Origin: Vibrio hyugaensis
GTDB taxonomy: Bacteria; Pseudomonadota; Gammaproteobacteria; Enterobacterales; Vibrionaceae
Reading direction: 5' to 3'
Length of the DNA stretch: 64,000 nucleotides
NCBI RefSeq assembly: GCF_002906655.1
Contig: NZ_CP025795.1
Location: 868,001 to 932,000 of the forward strand
Position 1 is the first letter of the stretch. Every line of letters starts with the position of its first letter. The notes under the pieces were generated by a model. That model ran no database searches. It was given only the letters and a program-made list of their open reading frames with translations, and was not told the DNA's origin. Position numbers and translations under genes: made by a program. Shown here piece by piece: positions 8,385 to 17,914 of the stretch.

Positions 8385-10454
8385 ATGCAGCTTACTGCCT
8401 CTAATAAAGCACAGTTTTTTATTCAAAATGAGTATTACCAAGTCGAAATAAAAGAAAACAGTGTTTTATTATGTTCAGTGGGTAGTGAAGAACACATCCC
8501 ATTTACGATTTGGAATGGCAAAGTTAGCGTCAAACGCGGTTTACTTTGGAGCTCACTTCAGTTCTTTGCTCATGAGCAAGATGGCAAACAGCAAAGCTGG
8601 TTAGTTCAAGGCCTTCCTTGGCCACAATGCCGCAAGTTTGCTGTAGAAGCCGTGCGCCAATATCAAGATTGGCACAATACTCAGTGTCGTAAACTTGCCG
8701 AGTACCTGCCTAAGTGGGAAGACGAGCTATACCAACTCAAGCATCTGCCTGCTTACTTACCGCATTCTCAAGTTCAAAATTGGGTCGATAAGCTCAATAA
8801 CGAATTGGTTGAGATTAAAACCAGTCTCGCTGAAGCGAAAATGCGTATGCCGAAACGCATGGCTGAAATCGAACCTTGGATTTCAGAAACGTCGCAAACC
8901 TTGAGTGAACGCAATCATGAGTGGCTAGAGAACGAGCGCCCAAATTGGGAAGTGTTGTTTAGTCGTATTGAATCGTCACCTTTGAACCTTTCACAGCAGC
9001 ATGCCGTCTTACTCAATGATGACCATAATCTCGTGTTAGCGGGAGCCGGTTCCGGTAAAACGAGTGTATTGACGGCACGCGTGGCATATCTGCTACAAAG
9101 CCACCAAGCGCAAGCAGAAGAGTTGTTGATGTTAGCTTTTGGCCGTGATGCAGCTAAAGAGATGAAAGAGCGTTTGGTTGATAAAGTGGGTCTAGCGGCA
9201 GAAAACGTACGTGTGAATACTTTCCACCAGCTTGGATTGCGTATTCTTAATCAAGTTGAGCCTCAACCTGTTGAGATCAGCCCACTCGCTCTGGATGACA
9301 ATCAACGTTCGGCTTGGTGTATTGACTGGCTTAAGAAACATTGGATGACCCCAACCAACTTTAAGCGTTGGCAGAAGCACTTGGACAAATGGCCGATTGC
9401 TTACTTAAAAGGTGATGATGAACTAGGCAGTCATTCAGAGAACCCAAAACTGATTGCATGGTTAGATAGCCAGCTTTCGCAACTTGCTGCGGTAGGCTTA
9501 ACTAAGAAACAAGTGCAAGAGAAGTTGGTGAATCACCAAGATTACACACGCTTGAACAGCGAACTGGCTTTGTGTTGGCCATGTTTTAGTGCGTGGCAAA
9601 AAATGCTCAAAGAAACCAATCAGGTCGATTTTCCGACCATGATCAGTCGCGCGACGGACTACGTGACTAAAGGTAAATTTATTTCACCTTGGCGCTTTGT
9701 GATGGTGGATGAATACCAAGACATTTCTCCAGACCGTTTGGCCTTAATTGAAGCCTTGTGTGCATCGACAGAGAAGCAAACAGGCGCTACCTTGTTTGCT
9801 GTGGGTGACGATTGGCAAGCGATTTATCAATTTGCTGGAGCGGACGTGGATTTAACTACTGGGTTCCAAGACCGTTTTGTTCACTCAACCGTTCATCACC
9901 TTGATACGACTTATCGTTTCAACAATCAAATTGGCGACGTTGCGAATACTTTCATCCAAGAAAACCCATCGCAATTGCCAAAAACGCTCAACAGTCATAA
10001 ACAGCGTAAACAAAAGAGCGTACATACTGCACCAAGCAATCAAGTTGAGAAAATCCTTGATCAACTTAACCAGCAAGCGAAGAAAACGAAATCGGTACTG
10101 TTACTCGGGCGTAACCATTACCATAAACCAGATTTGTACGACGACTGGTTAGAACGTTTCCCGAATTTGGATATCCGCTTTATGACCTGTCATGCAAGTA
10201 AGGGTAGGGAAGCTGACTTTGTGATTATCTTGTCTGTGGACGAAGGGCAGTTCCCTGCCAAGAAAAAGCAAGCACACATTGATGGCGCTTTAACAGAATC
10301 GAAAGACAAATTCTCTTATGCGGAAGAGCGTCGTCTATTCTACGTTGCTTTGACTCGTGCTAAAGAGAAAGTGTGGATCACGCACACTGGTGCTGGCTCT
10401 GGGTTTGTTCAAGAACTGGTGAACGGCGATTATCCTATTGTCACTTCTCGTTAG
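8385..10454 (+). CDS. helD: DNA helicase IV (UvrD/Rep-like superfamily 1)
   Basis: The 689-residue protein is close to E. coli helicase IV in length. An N-terminal domain of about 190 residues unique to HelD precedes the helicase core. Superfamily 1 motifs are visible in order: Walker A AGAGSGKT (about 219-226), the AFGRDAAKEM motif Ia region, Walker B VDEYQD (about 441), GDDWQAIYQFAGAD (motif III), TCHASKGREADFVI (motif V) and ALTRAKEKVW (motif VI). It is an ATP-dependent 3'-5' helicase linked to recombination and repair. It converges on mgsA and shares a terminator with it, as in E. coli. The yccF gene usually found between yccS and helD in enterobacteria is absent here. Confidence 0.95.
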   Translation: MQLTASNKAQFFIQNEYYQVEIKENSVLLCSVGSEEHIPFTIWNGKVSVKRGLLWSSLQFFAHEQDGKQQSWLVQGLPWPQCRKFAVEAVRQYQDWHNTQCRKLAEYLPKWEDELYQLKHLPAYLPHSQVQNWVDKLNNELVEIKTSLAEAKMRMPKRMAEIEPWISETSQTLSERNHEWLENERPNWEVLFSRIESSPLNLSQQHAVLLNDDHNLVLAGAGSGKTSVLTARVAYLLQSHQAQAEELLMLAFGRDAAKEMKERLVDKVGLAAENVRVNTFHQLGLRILNQVEPQPVEISPLALDDNQRSAWCIDWLKKHWMTPTNFKRWQKHLDKWPIAYLKGDDELGSHSENPKLIAWLDSQLSQLAAVGLTKKQVQEKLVNHQDYTRLNSELALCWPCFSAWQKMLKETNQVDFPTMISRATDYVTKGKFISPWRFVMVDEYQDISPDRLALIEALCASTEKQTGATLFAVGDDWQAIYQFAGADVDLTTGFQDRFVHSTVHHLDTTYRFNNQIGDVANTFIQENPSQLPKTLNSHKQRKQKSVHTAPSNQVEKILDQLNQQAKKTKSVLLLGRNHYHKPDLYDDWLERFPNLDIRFMTCHASKGREADFVIILSVDEGQFPAKKKQAHIDGALTESKDKFSYAEERRLFYVALTRAKEKVWITHTGAGSGFVQELVNGDYPIVTSR

Positions 10455-10498
10455 AAAAGATCAGCTCACGTTAGAAGCGTTTACCTCATATTAGAAAC

Positions 10499-10530
10499 AA
10501 CAAAGGCGATACTGAGTACCGCCTTTGTTT
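10499..10530. terminator. Bidirectional terminator between helD and mgsA
   Basis: A 10-bp stem (10499-10508 with 10520-10529, AACAAAGGCG/CGCCTTTGTT) is followed by T-rich sequence. It lies between the converging stops of helD and mgsA. Confidence 0.85.
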
Positions 10531-10556
10531 TATGTGTGTGATTTACCGTGTAGAGC

Positions 10557-11012
10557 TTAAGTACGCTCTGCTAGGTAAGCATCGTAGTCGGGTACTTCAA
10601 TATCCACTTCTTGGTCAATCAGTGGAGAGTTAAATAAGAATTTAGCGGTCGCACGGTTTGTCGCAACCGGGATGTTCCACACGCTTGCAATACGCAGCAG
10701 CGCTTTTACATCTGGGTCGTGCGGTACTGCATTAAGTGGGTCCCAGAAGAAAACAAGTACATCGATGTTACCTTCAGAGATCAAAGCGCCAAGTTGTTGG
10801 TCGCCGCCCATTGGGCCACTGATCATGCTCTTGATTGCTAGGCCTGTTTCTTTACTTAGCATGTGGCCAGTGGTGCCTGTTGCGTACAAGAAGTGGCTTT
10901 GCAGCTTCTCTTTATTCTCTTTAACCCAACGAAGTAGCTCAGGCTTGCAGTTGTCGTGGGCAACCAATGCCACATGTTTGTGCGCCGGCATGGTACGAGT
11001 CGTTTTTTGCAT
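10557..11012 (-). CDS. mgsA: Methylglyoxal synthase
   Basis: The enzyme converts dihydroxyacetone phosphate to methylglyoxal and phosphate, a bypass of lower glycolysis under phosphate limitation. The 151-residue product carries the diagnostic segments: [13 protein letters not shown] at the N-terminus, the phosphate-binding ATGTTG loop, the GPMGGDQQ segment with the catalytic Asp, and FFWDPL followed by [11 protein letters not shown]. An in-frame TTG lies one codon upstream, but the ATG at 11012 with a GGAA sequence before it is the better start. The gene converges on helD. Confidence 0.97.
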   Translation of the reverse strand: MQKTTRTMPAHKHVALVAHDNCKPELLRWVKENKEKLQSHFLYATGTTGHMLSKETGLAIKSMISGPMGGDQQLGALISEGNIDVLVFFWDPLNAVPHDPDVKALLRIASVWNIPVATNRATAKFLFNSPLIDQEVDIEVPDYDAYLAERT

Positions 11013-11076
11013 CAAGTTATTTCCGTTTTTATGATTTTAAATTCATTGTTGCCCAATAAAACACGTTTTCTGTCTA

Positions 11077-12081
11077 TCAATCAACTGCATTAACGCTGAA
11101 TGTCGGCCTATATTCTGACGGAGATAACGATTCTTCAATGGTGTCATCATGAAGGGTCTTTGGAGTCAGTGCTTTGATGGCTGGCGACGCATCTTCTTCA
11201 TACGGTTGTTGACGCAAATAATGCGCGGCTTGCATCACAGACAAACGACCTTGTTGCACCATTTTATCGGTAGGCGCGAACAACACTTTGTGGCGTAACA
11301 AGCCACGGTAAACTCCATGACTGAGGTACACAGAAACTAAGCCAATGTCTTTGGTTTTTTCTGCGCTACGTAATTCACTGATCGCAGCTTCAATAGCGAC
11401 GGCGCTACCTACGATATAATCGATGTTGCCCATATCAATCACACGTTGGACTAAGTTACGCTGTAATTCCTTGTCGTTATCCGCCCAGTAAGAATCGACG
11501 ATGTTAATATCGCTGTCTTTGATTGCTTCATAAAAGCCAGTCGTTACTGGCTTCGTTCCACCGCGTGTTCTTGGGCCAAGCAATAAGGCAATGTTGGTTT
11601 TTCCTGAGCCTTTAGGATGTTTGGCAGCAAGGAACTTTCCGGCTTCATACCCCATCCAGTACCAATCAACACCAACTTCTCCTTTGAGCAGTGGTTTTTG
11701 CTCGTTGTCTAGATCCAGTTGGTTGACGGTCGCAAAGACGGGCGTATTGCCTACCCAGTTTTTAAGGTTGTGTTCGTAGGCTTGTGGATCCACCGTGCCA
11801 AGGATGATCGCATCTGCACCCCATTGGGTACATAACGCCAACTGTTGCTCTTGGCGCGTTTTGTTTGGGTAGCCGCCTGCCTCTAAAACGCGCAGGGTGA
11901 CACCAAGTTTTTCCGCTTCGGAAACCATTCCATAGTTTACTGATAACCAATATGAGTCCTTTAAATGAGGGTAAATAGCACAAATTTTCTCTGCCGCAAA
12001 AGTTGGCACTGAAGCGAAAAGTGACATTGCGAGAGCTGAATGCTTGAAAATTGTGCGAAATGAGCGCTGATTTATAACCAT
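11077..12081 (-). CDS. torT: Periplasmic TMAO-sensing protein TorT
   Basis: The 334-residue protein has a signal peptide (cleavage near SVPTFA-AEK) and a periplasmic-binding-protein type I fold. It begins CAIYPHLKDSYWLSVNYGMV and contains ADAIILGTVDP and GPRTRGGTKPV segments typical of TorT. In E. coli TorT binds trimethylamine N-oxide and activates the TorS kinase. Divergent adjacency to torS, 88 bp apart, strongly supports the assignment. Neither torR nor the torCAD/torYZ reductase genes occur in the window. Confidence 0.9.
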   Translation of the reverse strand: MVINQRSFRTIFKHSALAMSLFASVPTFAAEKICAIYPHLKDSYWLSVNYGMVSEAEKLGVTLRVLEAGGYPNKTRQEQQLALCTQWGADAIILGTVDPQAYEHNLKNWVGNTPVFATVNQLDLDNEQKPLLKGEVGVDWYWMGYEAGKFLAAKHPKGSGKTNIALLLGPRTRGGTKPVTTGFYEAIKDSDINIVDSYWADNDKELQRNLVQRVIDMGNIDYIVGSAVAIEAAISELRSAEKTKDIGLVSVYLSHGVYRGLLRHKVLFAPTDKMVQQGRLSVMQAAHYLRQQPYEEDASPAIKALTPKTLHDDTIEESLSPSEYRPTFSVNAVD

Positions 12082-12169
12082 GAAATGAAGTTCGTTGGCA
12101 TAGATTAAGTAAACACTGCAAAATATAACGTAATATGTCGCAGAACACGAATATTAAGGTCAGGAAAAT

Positions 12170-15133
12170 ATGTTGCTAGCTACCGCAAGCATCGGGCGTA
12201 AACTGTTATTGTCTTTCATTGCGATGGCAATGTTGGTCATGTTGTCTGCGTTAATCGGTGTCTCAGGGTTTTCTCTGGTGGCAAAAACAGAAAGGAATGT
12301 GGTGGACGCTGCCATTCCGGCAATGATTGAAGCTCGACAAGTCTCGGAGCTCAGCACTCGCATTATCTCATCGGTGCAAATGCTGTCGAATGCGCAAAAT
12401 GAACAGGAACGTAAAGAAGCGGGCCGAGTGCTGTTTGAACAGCTTGAATCTCTGCTTACTCACATCAAAGAACTGGGTGGCGAGTCGTTTGATGCCGATT
12501 TACTCGAAGCCTTAGAAAACCACGTTCAGAACGTCATTAATAACCTAGCTGAACTTGGTGTGACGGTAGAAAGAAAACTGTGGCTTGCCAAAGAAATTGA
12601 TACACGCGTAGAAGAAATGCGTTTATTGAGTGAAGAGCTAGAGCAGCTGACACGCACCCAAGTTCAAAACACCAGTACGATCGCGGTTGCGAACGTAACT
12701 CATATCTATGACCTTCTTGAAACCAACAAAAAAGATCAAGTCTACCAAGCACTGGATGCACTCGTGGAAGTCGACCTCGACCTGACCGAGCGACTGCATG
12801 AATTGCATTTATTGGCGTTTAAGATGCTCAATCAGATTGAAGAAGCTCGAACACTAACCAATGTCGACCGCATTCAACAAATCCAAACCGAGTTTGAAGA
12901 CAATCTGAAAATAATGAAGCGACGTGTATTGGCGGTAGAAGACCCGACTCGTTCAGAACAGATGAGTCAACTACTAAAAGAACTCGGCAAGCGACAAGTC
13001 GTATTTACCATTTTGCTTCAGCAATACGAGAACAATGAACAGTCTCAAGAGTTAATGCAGGGCACTCTGGAGCTTTTCTCTGAATTGAATGGCACCGTTA
13101 ACAAGTTGGTGGATGACTCTAACCAAACCACACGTGTTGCCGTAGATGAGTTAACCAATACTTTGAAGTTTGCCCAATGGTCGCTGACGGTGATTTCTAT
13201 CATTGGTTTGATCATCGTAGTGTTGATTCTATGGCGTGTTGTGTACGTGTCGGTTGTTAAGCGACTTGGTGAATACTCGGCGGCCCTATTGTCAGTGGCA
13301 CAAGGTAATTTGGCGGTTGAATTAGAAGTGAAAGGCAAAGACGAACTGGCGCACATGGGGCAGGCGATCATTACGGCTCGTAATACTGCGCAAGCGCTCA
13401 AAGTCGTGGCAGAAGGGGAAGCGCAAGCCAAGCGTGAATTAGAAGAACACAAAGAACACTTAGAAGAACTTATTGAACAACGTACTTCTCAGTTGAAACA
13501 GGCAAACCGCCGTTTGAACGAAGAGGTACTCAACCACGCAAAAGCGCGTAAACAAGCCGAACAAGCTAGCCGTGCGAAATCTGCTTTCTTGGCAACAATG
13601 AGCCATGAAATTCGGACACCGATGAACGGAGTGCTCGGGACTGCTCGCCTGCTGATAGACTCAGGGCTAAACCCAATTCAAAAGCGTTATGCGGAGATCA
13701 TCAACCGCAGTGGTAAAACCCTGTTGGCGATCCTAAATGACGTTCTAGATTACTCAAAAATTGAAGCAGGGCACTTAGAGATACGCAGTTTAGGTTTTGA
13801 CTTGCATCAGATAGTAGAAGATACCTTCCAGCTAATGAACGGTAAGGCGCAAGAGAAGAAGTTGCTCTTTTCTTACCATATTGAAAGCGATGTAGGTCGG
13901 TATTGGAAAGGCGACGTGACACGTATCAACCAAGTGTTGAATAACTTAGTCGGTAACGCGATTAAGTTTACGGAAGAGGGGGAGGTTGATATCTACGTCA
14001 GCCTGAACCCAGAGGACGAATCGCAAGTGCTGTTTGAAGTCTCTGATTCCGGAATCGGCATTGCGAAAAAAGACCAGAAGACGTTGTTTGATGCCTTCAC
14101 TCAAGCGGAAGGTGGGTTAAATCAAACTGGTGGTACAGGTTTAGGTTTAGCAATTAGCCGCCGTATTATTCAAGCCATGGGTGGTCATCTGGATGTCGAT
14201 TCTGATGAGGGTCATGGTAGCCGTTTCTGGTTCTCGATTCCTTTGGAAGAAAGCGAACCCGTTGAAACGGTGTCTATCGCGAGTGCACGGTGCAAAATCA
14301 AAGCGAAGGTGCTCATTGTCGAAGATAATCCGGTAAACCGCGTCGTTGCGGAAGGTTTCTTAGAAAGCATGGGTCATGAAGTCGTCATGGCGGAAGATGG
14401 TGCACAAGCGGAACGAATCATACAAAAACAGGACTTCGATATCGCATTAGTCGATATTAACTTGCCTGATTGTAATGGCACTGACTTGATTCATCGACTG
14501 AAACAAATAGAAACTAATAAACCAGCAGAGAAAGCACTTGCGCCAACGCCAATGGTTGCGGTCTCTGCTCACGTATTTGCTGAAGAAGTGGAAAGCTACT
14601 TAGCTGCGGGTTTCGATGGTTATTTGCCGAAACCAATGGAAAAAGAAGCACTTGCTGCGCTTATTCAAGACATGTTGGATGGCAAACAACTTCTGTTACC
14701 TCAAACGAGCAAGTGCGACCCTCAGGATGAGACGATAACAATCACTGATATTAACGATACTCCGGTCATCAATGACCCGATAGCAGAGGAGCCAGCAATG
14801 GTTATCATCAATCCGAATGTAATTCAGTCAGACATGAAGATCTTGGGTAGAGAGAAAATGCTGCACATTATCGACTTGTTTAGACAAACCAGTGCTGATG
14901 TACTGAGTCAGATGGAAACATCTGCGGATAATGGTGATAGCCGAGCAGTGAAAGATCTCGCTCATAAATTGAAAGGCAGCGCAGGCAGTTTAGGGTTAAC
15001 AGCATTGATGAATACCTGCCAAAACATTGAAATTGCATCCGAACCACTAGAGATCTACTCTCAAGAGCAAGATGTCATCAAGAAGCAAGTCACAGACTCT
15101 GTAACGGCACTTGACGAATTGATGGCGGAATAA
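12170..15133 (+). CDS. torS: Hybrid sensor histidine kinase TorS (TMAO respiration)
   Basis: The 987-residue hybrid kinase has domains in the TorS order. An N-terminal membrane segment (residues 10-35) is followed by a long helical periplasmic sensor, a second membrane segment (about 340-360) and HAMP. A coiled coil leads to HisKA with His479 in MSHEIRTPMNG, an HATPase_c domain with GNAIKFT and GTGLGLAIS, a receiver domain with phospho-acceptor Asp762 (ALVDINLPD), and a C-terminal HPt domain with His932 in AHKLKGSAGS. By family knowledge it runs a His-Asp-His phosphorelay to TorR. An AGGAAAA ribosome-binding site precedes the ATG. The partner regulator is not encoded here. Confidence 0.93.
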   Translation: MLLATASIGRKLLLSFIAMAMLVMLSALIGVSGFSLVAKTERNVVDAAIPAMIEARQVSELSTRIISSVQMLSNAQNEQERKEAGRVLFEQLESLLTHIKELGGESFDADLLEALENHVQNVINNLAELGVTVERKLWLAKEIDTRVEEMRLLSEELEQLTRTQVQNTSTIAVANVTHIYDLLETNKKDQVYQALDALVEVDLDLTERLHELHLLAFKMLNQIEEARTLTNVDRIQQIQTEFEDNLKIMKRRVLAVEDPTRSEQMSQLLKELGKRQVVFTILLQQYENNEQSQELMQGTLELFSELNGTVNKLVDDSNQTTRVAVDELTNTLKFAQWSLTVISIIGLIIVVLILWRVVYVSVVKRLGEYSAALLSVAQGNLAVELEVKGKDELAHMGQAIITARNTAQALKVVAEGEAQAKRELEEHKEHLEELIEQRTSQLKQANRRLNEEVLNHAKARKQAEQASRAKSAFLATMSHEIRTPMNGVLGTARLLIDSGLNPIQKRYAEIINRSGKTLLAILNDVLDYSKIEAGHLEIRSLGFDLHQIVEDTFQLMNGKAQEKKLLFSYHIESDVGRYWKGDVTRINQVLNNLVGNAIKFTEEGEVDIYVSLNPEDESQVLFEVSDSGIGIAKKDQKTLFDAFTQAEGGLNQTGGTGLGLAISRRIIQAMGGHLDVDSDEGHGSRFWFSIPLEESEPVETVSIASARCKIKAKVLIVEDNPVNRVVAEGFLESMGHEVVMAEDGAQAERIIQKQDFDIALVDINLPDCNGTDLIHRLKQIETNKPAEKALAPTPMVAVSAHVFAEEVESYLAAGFDGYLPKPMEKEALAALIQDMLDGKQLLLPQTSKCDPQDETITITDINDTPVINDPIAEEPAMVIINPNVIQSDMKILGREKMLHIIDLFRQTSADVLSQMETSADNGDSRAVKDLAHKLKGSAGSLGLTALMNTCQNIEIASEPLEIYSQEQDVIKKQVTDSVTALDELMAE

Positions 15134-15184
15134 AAAGGCGCATTATTTGCCTTGTATCTCGCGACTTGTTCTCTAGATAAAAAC

Positions 15185-15215
15185 AAAAACCTCCGGTTTG
15201 CGCCGGAGGTTTTTT
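15185..15215. terminator. Bidirectional terminator between torS and the 63-aa gene
   Basis: A strong GC-rich stem, AAAACCTCCGG paired with CCGGAGGTTTT, has A and T tracts on the two sides. It ends immediately before the stop codon of the minus-strand 63-aa gene, so it can serve both strands. Confidence 0.9.
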
Positions 15216-15407
15216 CTATTCGGTCATGTCATCTTCCCACTCGAACCGAGTGTCTAGGGCATAAGGATCATCTTCAAACGGATGCTCCACTCTGCGACGC
15301 AAGTATTCGAGTTGGTGCTCAAGCATGTTGACCGTATCGTAATCACCCTCTGAGCATGCAACATATATCTGTTGTTCAAGAGCGGCAATGTTATCTCGGA
15401 TACTCAT
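15216..15407 (-). CDS. Small acidic protein of unknown function (63 aa)
   Basis: The 63-residue protein has a helical N-terminal half (MSIRDNIAALEQQIYVACSE), a second helix with the LEHQLEYLRRRVEHP segment, and an acidic tail. An excellent ribosome-binding site (AAGGGGG, five bases before ATG) shows it is expressed. It follows cti by 18 bases on the same strand and is probably co-transcribed with it. No known domain is recognised. The helix pair suggests a small dimeric or partner-binding protein. Confidence 0.75.
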   Translation of the reverse strand: MSIRDNIAALEQQIYVACSEGDYDTVNMLEHQLEYLRRRVEHPFEDDPYALDTRFEWEDDMTE

Positions 15408-15425
15408 GAGAACCCCCTTAAATCA

Positions 15426-17783
15426 TCATCGATTCTCAAAACGATTATAGTCAAGTAAACCAAATTCGATCGGTTGTTTTGTACGATACCAAGCGTGAAG
15501 ACGATCGCTAAATGGCCAGAACTTTTCTGAGCTTCGACGAATCGCAAAACTATCCAGTAACTTAACGTAATCGGCCTCAGATTTAAGGGCGCTAAATTGA
15601 TCGACAAATTCTTTTACTTGATCCTCTTCGATAGCGAAAAATGCAGCTGGATAGCTACCAACAACACCGCGAACAATCGTCATGTCATCGTTGGCGAAAT
15701 CGCGATTACTGTTCTCGTCGAATAGGCTTGAGATGTTGATATGCGCATTATTATGAAGCAGGGTAAACAACTCGTCATCGCCTGCTTTGCTGCGTACCAT
15801 CAACATGGTGATTTGTGGAACGGTTTTGAGCCCTTCACCACGAACTTGATTTATGCTGGCAAGTTGCTGCTCAGCTTCTACAGACAAAGCGGTGTCTATG
15901 ATGTCATAGCGTGGTAACAAGATAGGAGAGACTTGTTTACGCATAATATCCAATAGCTCCGACTTAGGATCGTCAGTATGGTACACGACGCTCGTTGGCT
16001 GGCTAAATGGTGCCACATTGCGTTGTAAAAAGTCGCTTAACTGGCGTGGTTGATCTTGGTACCAACTGGAGTGCTCTTGGTGGCGCATGTCGGCAGGCAA
16101 CAGCGCAATAAAGTTACTCTCACCTTCAAGGCGCAAGAAGTCCATGAACATACGTGTAATAAGCTGGTGGCCGAAATTACCATAAACATCAAAGCCAGCG
16201 ACCAATAAGTAGTGAATTCGTTCCAATAGAGCGTAATCCAGTATCCAAGCCGTTTTAGGTTGTTCACCAACTAAGCCTTGCACGACAGACGCGCTGTCAA
16301 AGTGTCGGAAGACGGTCAACGCGGCATTGTGGTTGGTGCCGTTGCCATCCCAAATCACATCGGTAGAAAGGTGTTCACCGTTCTTAAACCACTTGTTGAT
16401 GAACTCAGATTTTGCCTCTAGGTACCGAGCTTGCTGACGTGAGTATTTCACCCAATTTGTCACTGGTACGGTATTGCTTTCCAATTCACCCGGAAGTTTT
16501 AAATTGTCCGCTTGTGAACGGTAGAACTCATTAACTTCTGGGATGTCGGCTTTATCTGGGTCTAAGAAGAAAACCCAGAAACGATCGTTTATTACGTTCA
16601 ATGCAAGTTGACCACGACAAACAGGACCTTTGATATAAGCCATGATGGTGTTCTGAGCGTTATCCAGCATGAAGTTAAAGCGTGATTTCACTGGTAGATC
16701 AATGAATGCGGTCATCGGGTTAGCGGCGATTTCAGGCTCGTAGCTGGGTAATTTCGCCACTTCGTAATCGGCATCAATGAACCATTTTTTCCAGTTCTCG
16801 ATACGTTGTTTGTTCAGCGCAAACGGCATGTGCGTCTTATCGACAATAGTGCCTTGCTCAGGAATGATTCGGTAGTACACGCGATCCACCCCTGGATCAT
16901 CGTACGGGCGACGCGTTGTGATGCGTTTTACTGGCTCTCCCGGTGGCGTTGAAGAGCGCACGAGAGTAAAGAAGCGTGGTTGCTCACCATCCAGTTCAGA
17001 AAAAAACAGGTGCGATAAGAAAAGATGTTCGTAAATATAACGAGCTGCGAGTTGGTTTTTGCGAGAACTCTTGTTCAGCAGCGTCTCGTATTTCTGTACC
17101 TCAGCTTTTTGTTGCTCGGTAAGCGGGACATGCGCATTCATGATGCCGCCATTTTCCAGCCAAAGCATGAGCGTTTGATATTCTATGGCCGTTAGATTCG
17201 GCATTCCGAAAGGCATCCCCCATGTCGGGTTGTCTTGTTCGTATTTTGCGTACTCTTCAATCGTCGGACACGTTTGTTCACGGTCGATGGAAAAATCGAA
17301 GCCTTCTAATTGAACTTGATCAGGGAGTGGATGACGTTCCTTTTGTTGCAACATACGAGCAATCAAACCTGCATCCATATTAGCCGCCATGCTCTGCTCA
17401 CGCTCGTTGAGCACAGGATGGAAGCCAGCATCACGCCATTCTTGCGTAGTTTGCGCGTCTTCAAATAAGCGAGTTGGGGCCGCTGCGGTCAAGCGTGTGC
17501 CTTCGTAAACCAAAGCTTTGCTTGCACCACGGTCGATGCCTTCTACGGAAGAAAGTTTTAACTGACAAGGCGCATCGTAGCAGGCATGGCAAACCACACA
17601 TCGATTATCGACGATAGGTTTAACGTCATGTTGGAAGAAGTCAGCTTGAGGTGTATCCAGAGCAACGGTGCGCTCACGCACTTCTTCAGGACCAAACAGT
17701 TTGTCGTAGTTTAGGCCCGCATAGGTCGCACAACCTGCAAACAGAGTAGCGATACACAGTGTGAAAATTAAACGTAAATTCAT
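15426..17783 (-). CDS. cti: Fatty acid cis/trans isomerase (haem-containing, periplasmic)
   Basis: Cti converts cis-unsaturated acyl chains of membrane phospholipids to trans, rigidifying the membrane under solvent, heat or osmotic stress. The 785-residue protein begins with a signal sequence whose LFAGC box suggests a lipoprotein with Cys18. The N-terminal c-type haem motif CVVCH (Cys62, Cys65, His66) runs into the ACYDAPCQ segment characteristic of this family. The NPTWGMPFGMP segment and the overall length also fit. It lies downstream of the TonB-receptor gene but is separated from it by a terminator, so it probably has its own promoter at 17784-17840. The small 63-aa gene follows it closely. 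Confidence 0.92.
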   Translation of the reverse strand: MNLRLIFTLCIATLFAGCATYAGLNYDKLFGPEEVRERTVALDTPQADFFQHDVKPIVDNRCVVCHACYDAPCQLKLSSVEGIDRGASKALVYEGTRLTAAAPTRLFEDAQTTQEWRDAGFHPVLNEREQSMAANMDAGLIARMLQQKERHPLPDQVQLEGFDFSIDREQTCPTIEEYAKYEQDNPTWGMPFGMPNLTAIEYQTLMLWLENGGIMNAHVPLTEQQKAEVQKYETLLNKSSRKNQLAARYIYEHLFLSHLFFSELDGEQPRFFTLVRSSTPPGEPVKRITTRRPYDDPGVDRVYYRIIPEQGTIVDKTHMPFALNKQRIENWKKWFIDADYEVAKLPSYEPEIAANPMTAFIDLPVKSRFNFMLDNAQNTIMAYIKGPVCRGQLALNVINDRFWVFFLDPDKADIPEVNEFYRSQADNLKLPGELESNTVPVTNWVKYSRQQARYLEAKSEFINKWFKNGEHLSTDVIWDGNGTNHNAALTVFRHFDSASVVQGLVGEQPKTAWILDYALLERIHYLLVAGFDVYGNFGHQLITRMFMDFLRLEGESNFIALLPADMRHQEHSSWYQDQPRQLSDFLQRNVAPFSQPTSVVYHTDDPKSELLDIMRKQVSPILLPRYDIIDTALSVEAEQQLASINQVRGEGLKTVPQITMLMVRSKAGDDELFTLLHNNAHINISSLFDENSNRDFANDDMTIVRGVVGSYPAAFFAIEEDQVKEFVDQFSALKSEADYVKLLDSFAIRRSSEKFWPFSDRLHAWYRTKQPIEFGLLDYNRFENR

Positions 17784-17843
17784 TGAGTTATTTTGAGTAA
17801 ATTGAATTTGCGTTAATTAAAGCAAAATAAGTCGCCAAATACC

Positions 17844-17870
17844 AAAAATCGGAGCAAATTGCTCCGATTT
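17844..17870 (-). terminator. Terminator downstream of the TonB-dependent receptor gene
   Basis: A 10-bp stem, AAATCGGAGC paired with GCTCCGATTT, is followed by a T5 run on the minus strand. It lies between the receptor stop and the cti start. Confidence 0.8.
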
Positions 17871-17914
17871 CCGGGTTGTTATTGTTAGGCTAATGCCAAA
17901 GTTAAGAGACAAAC

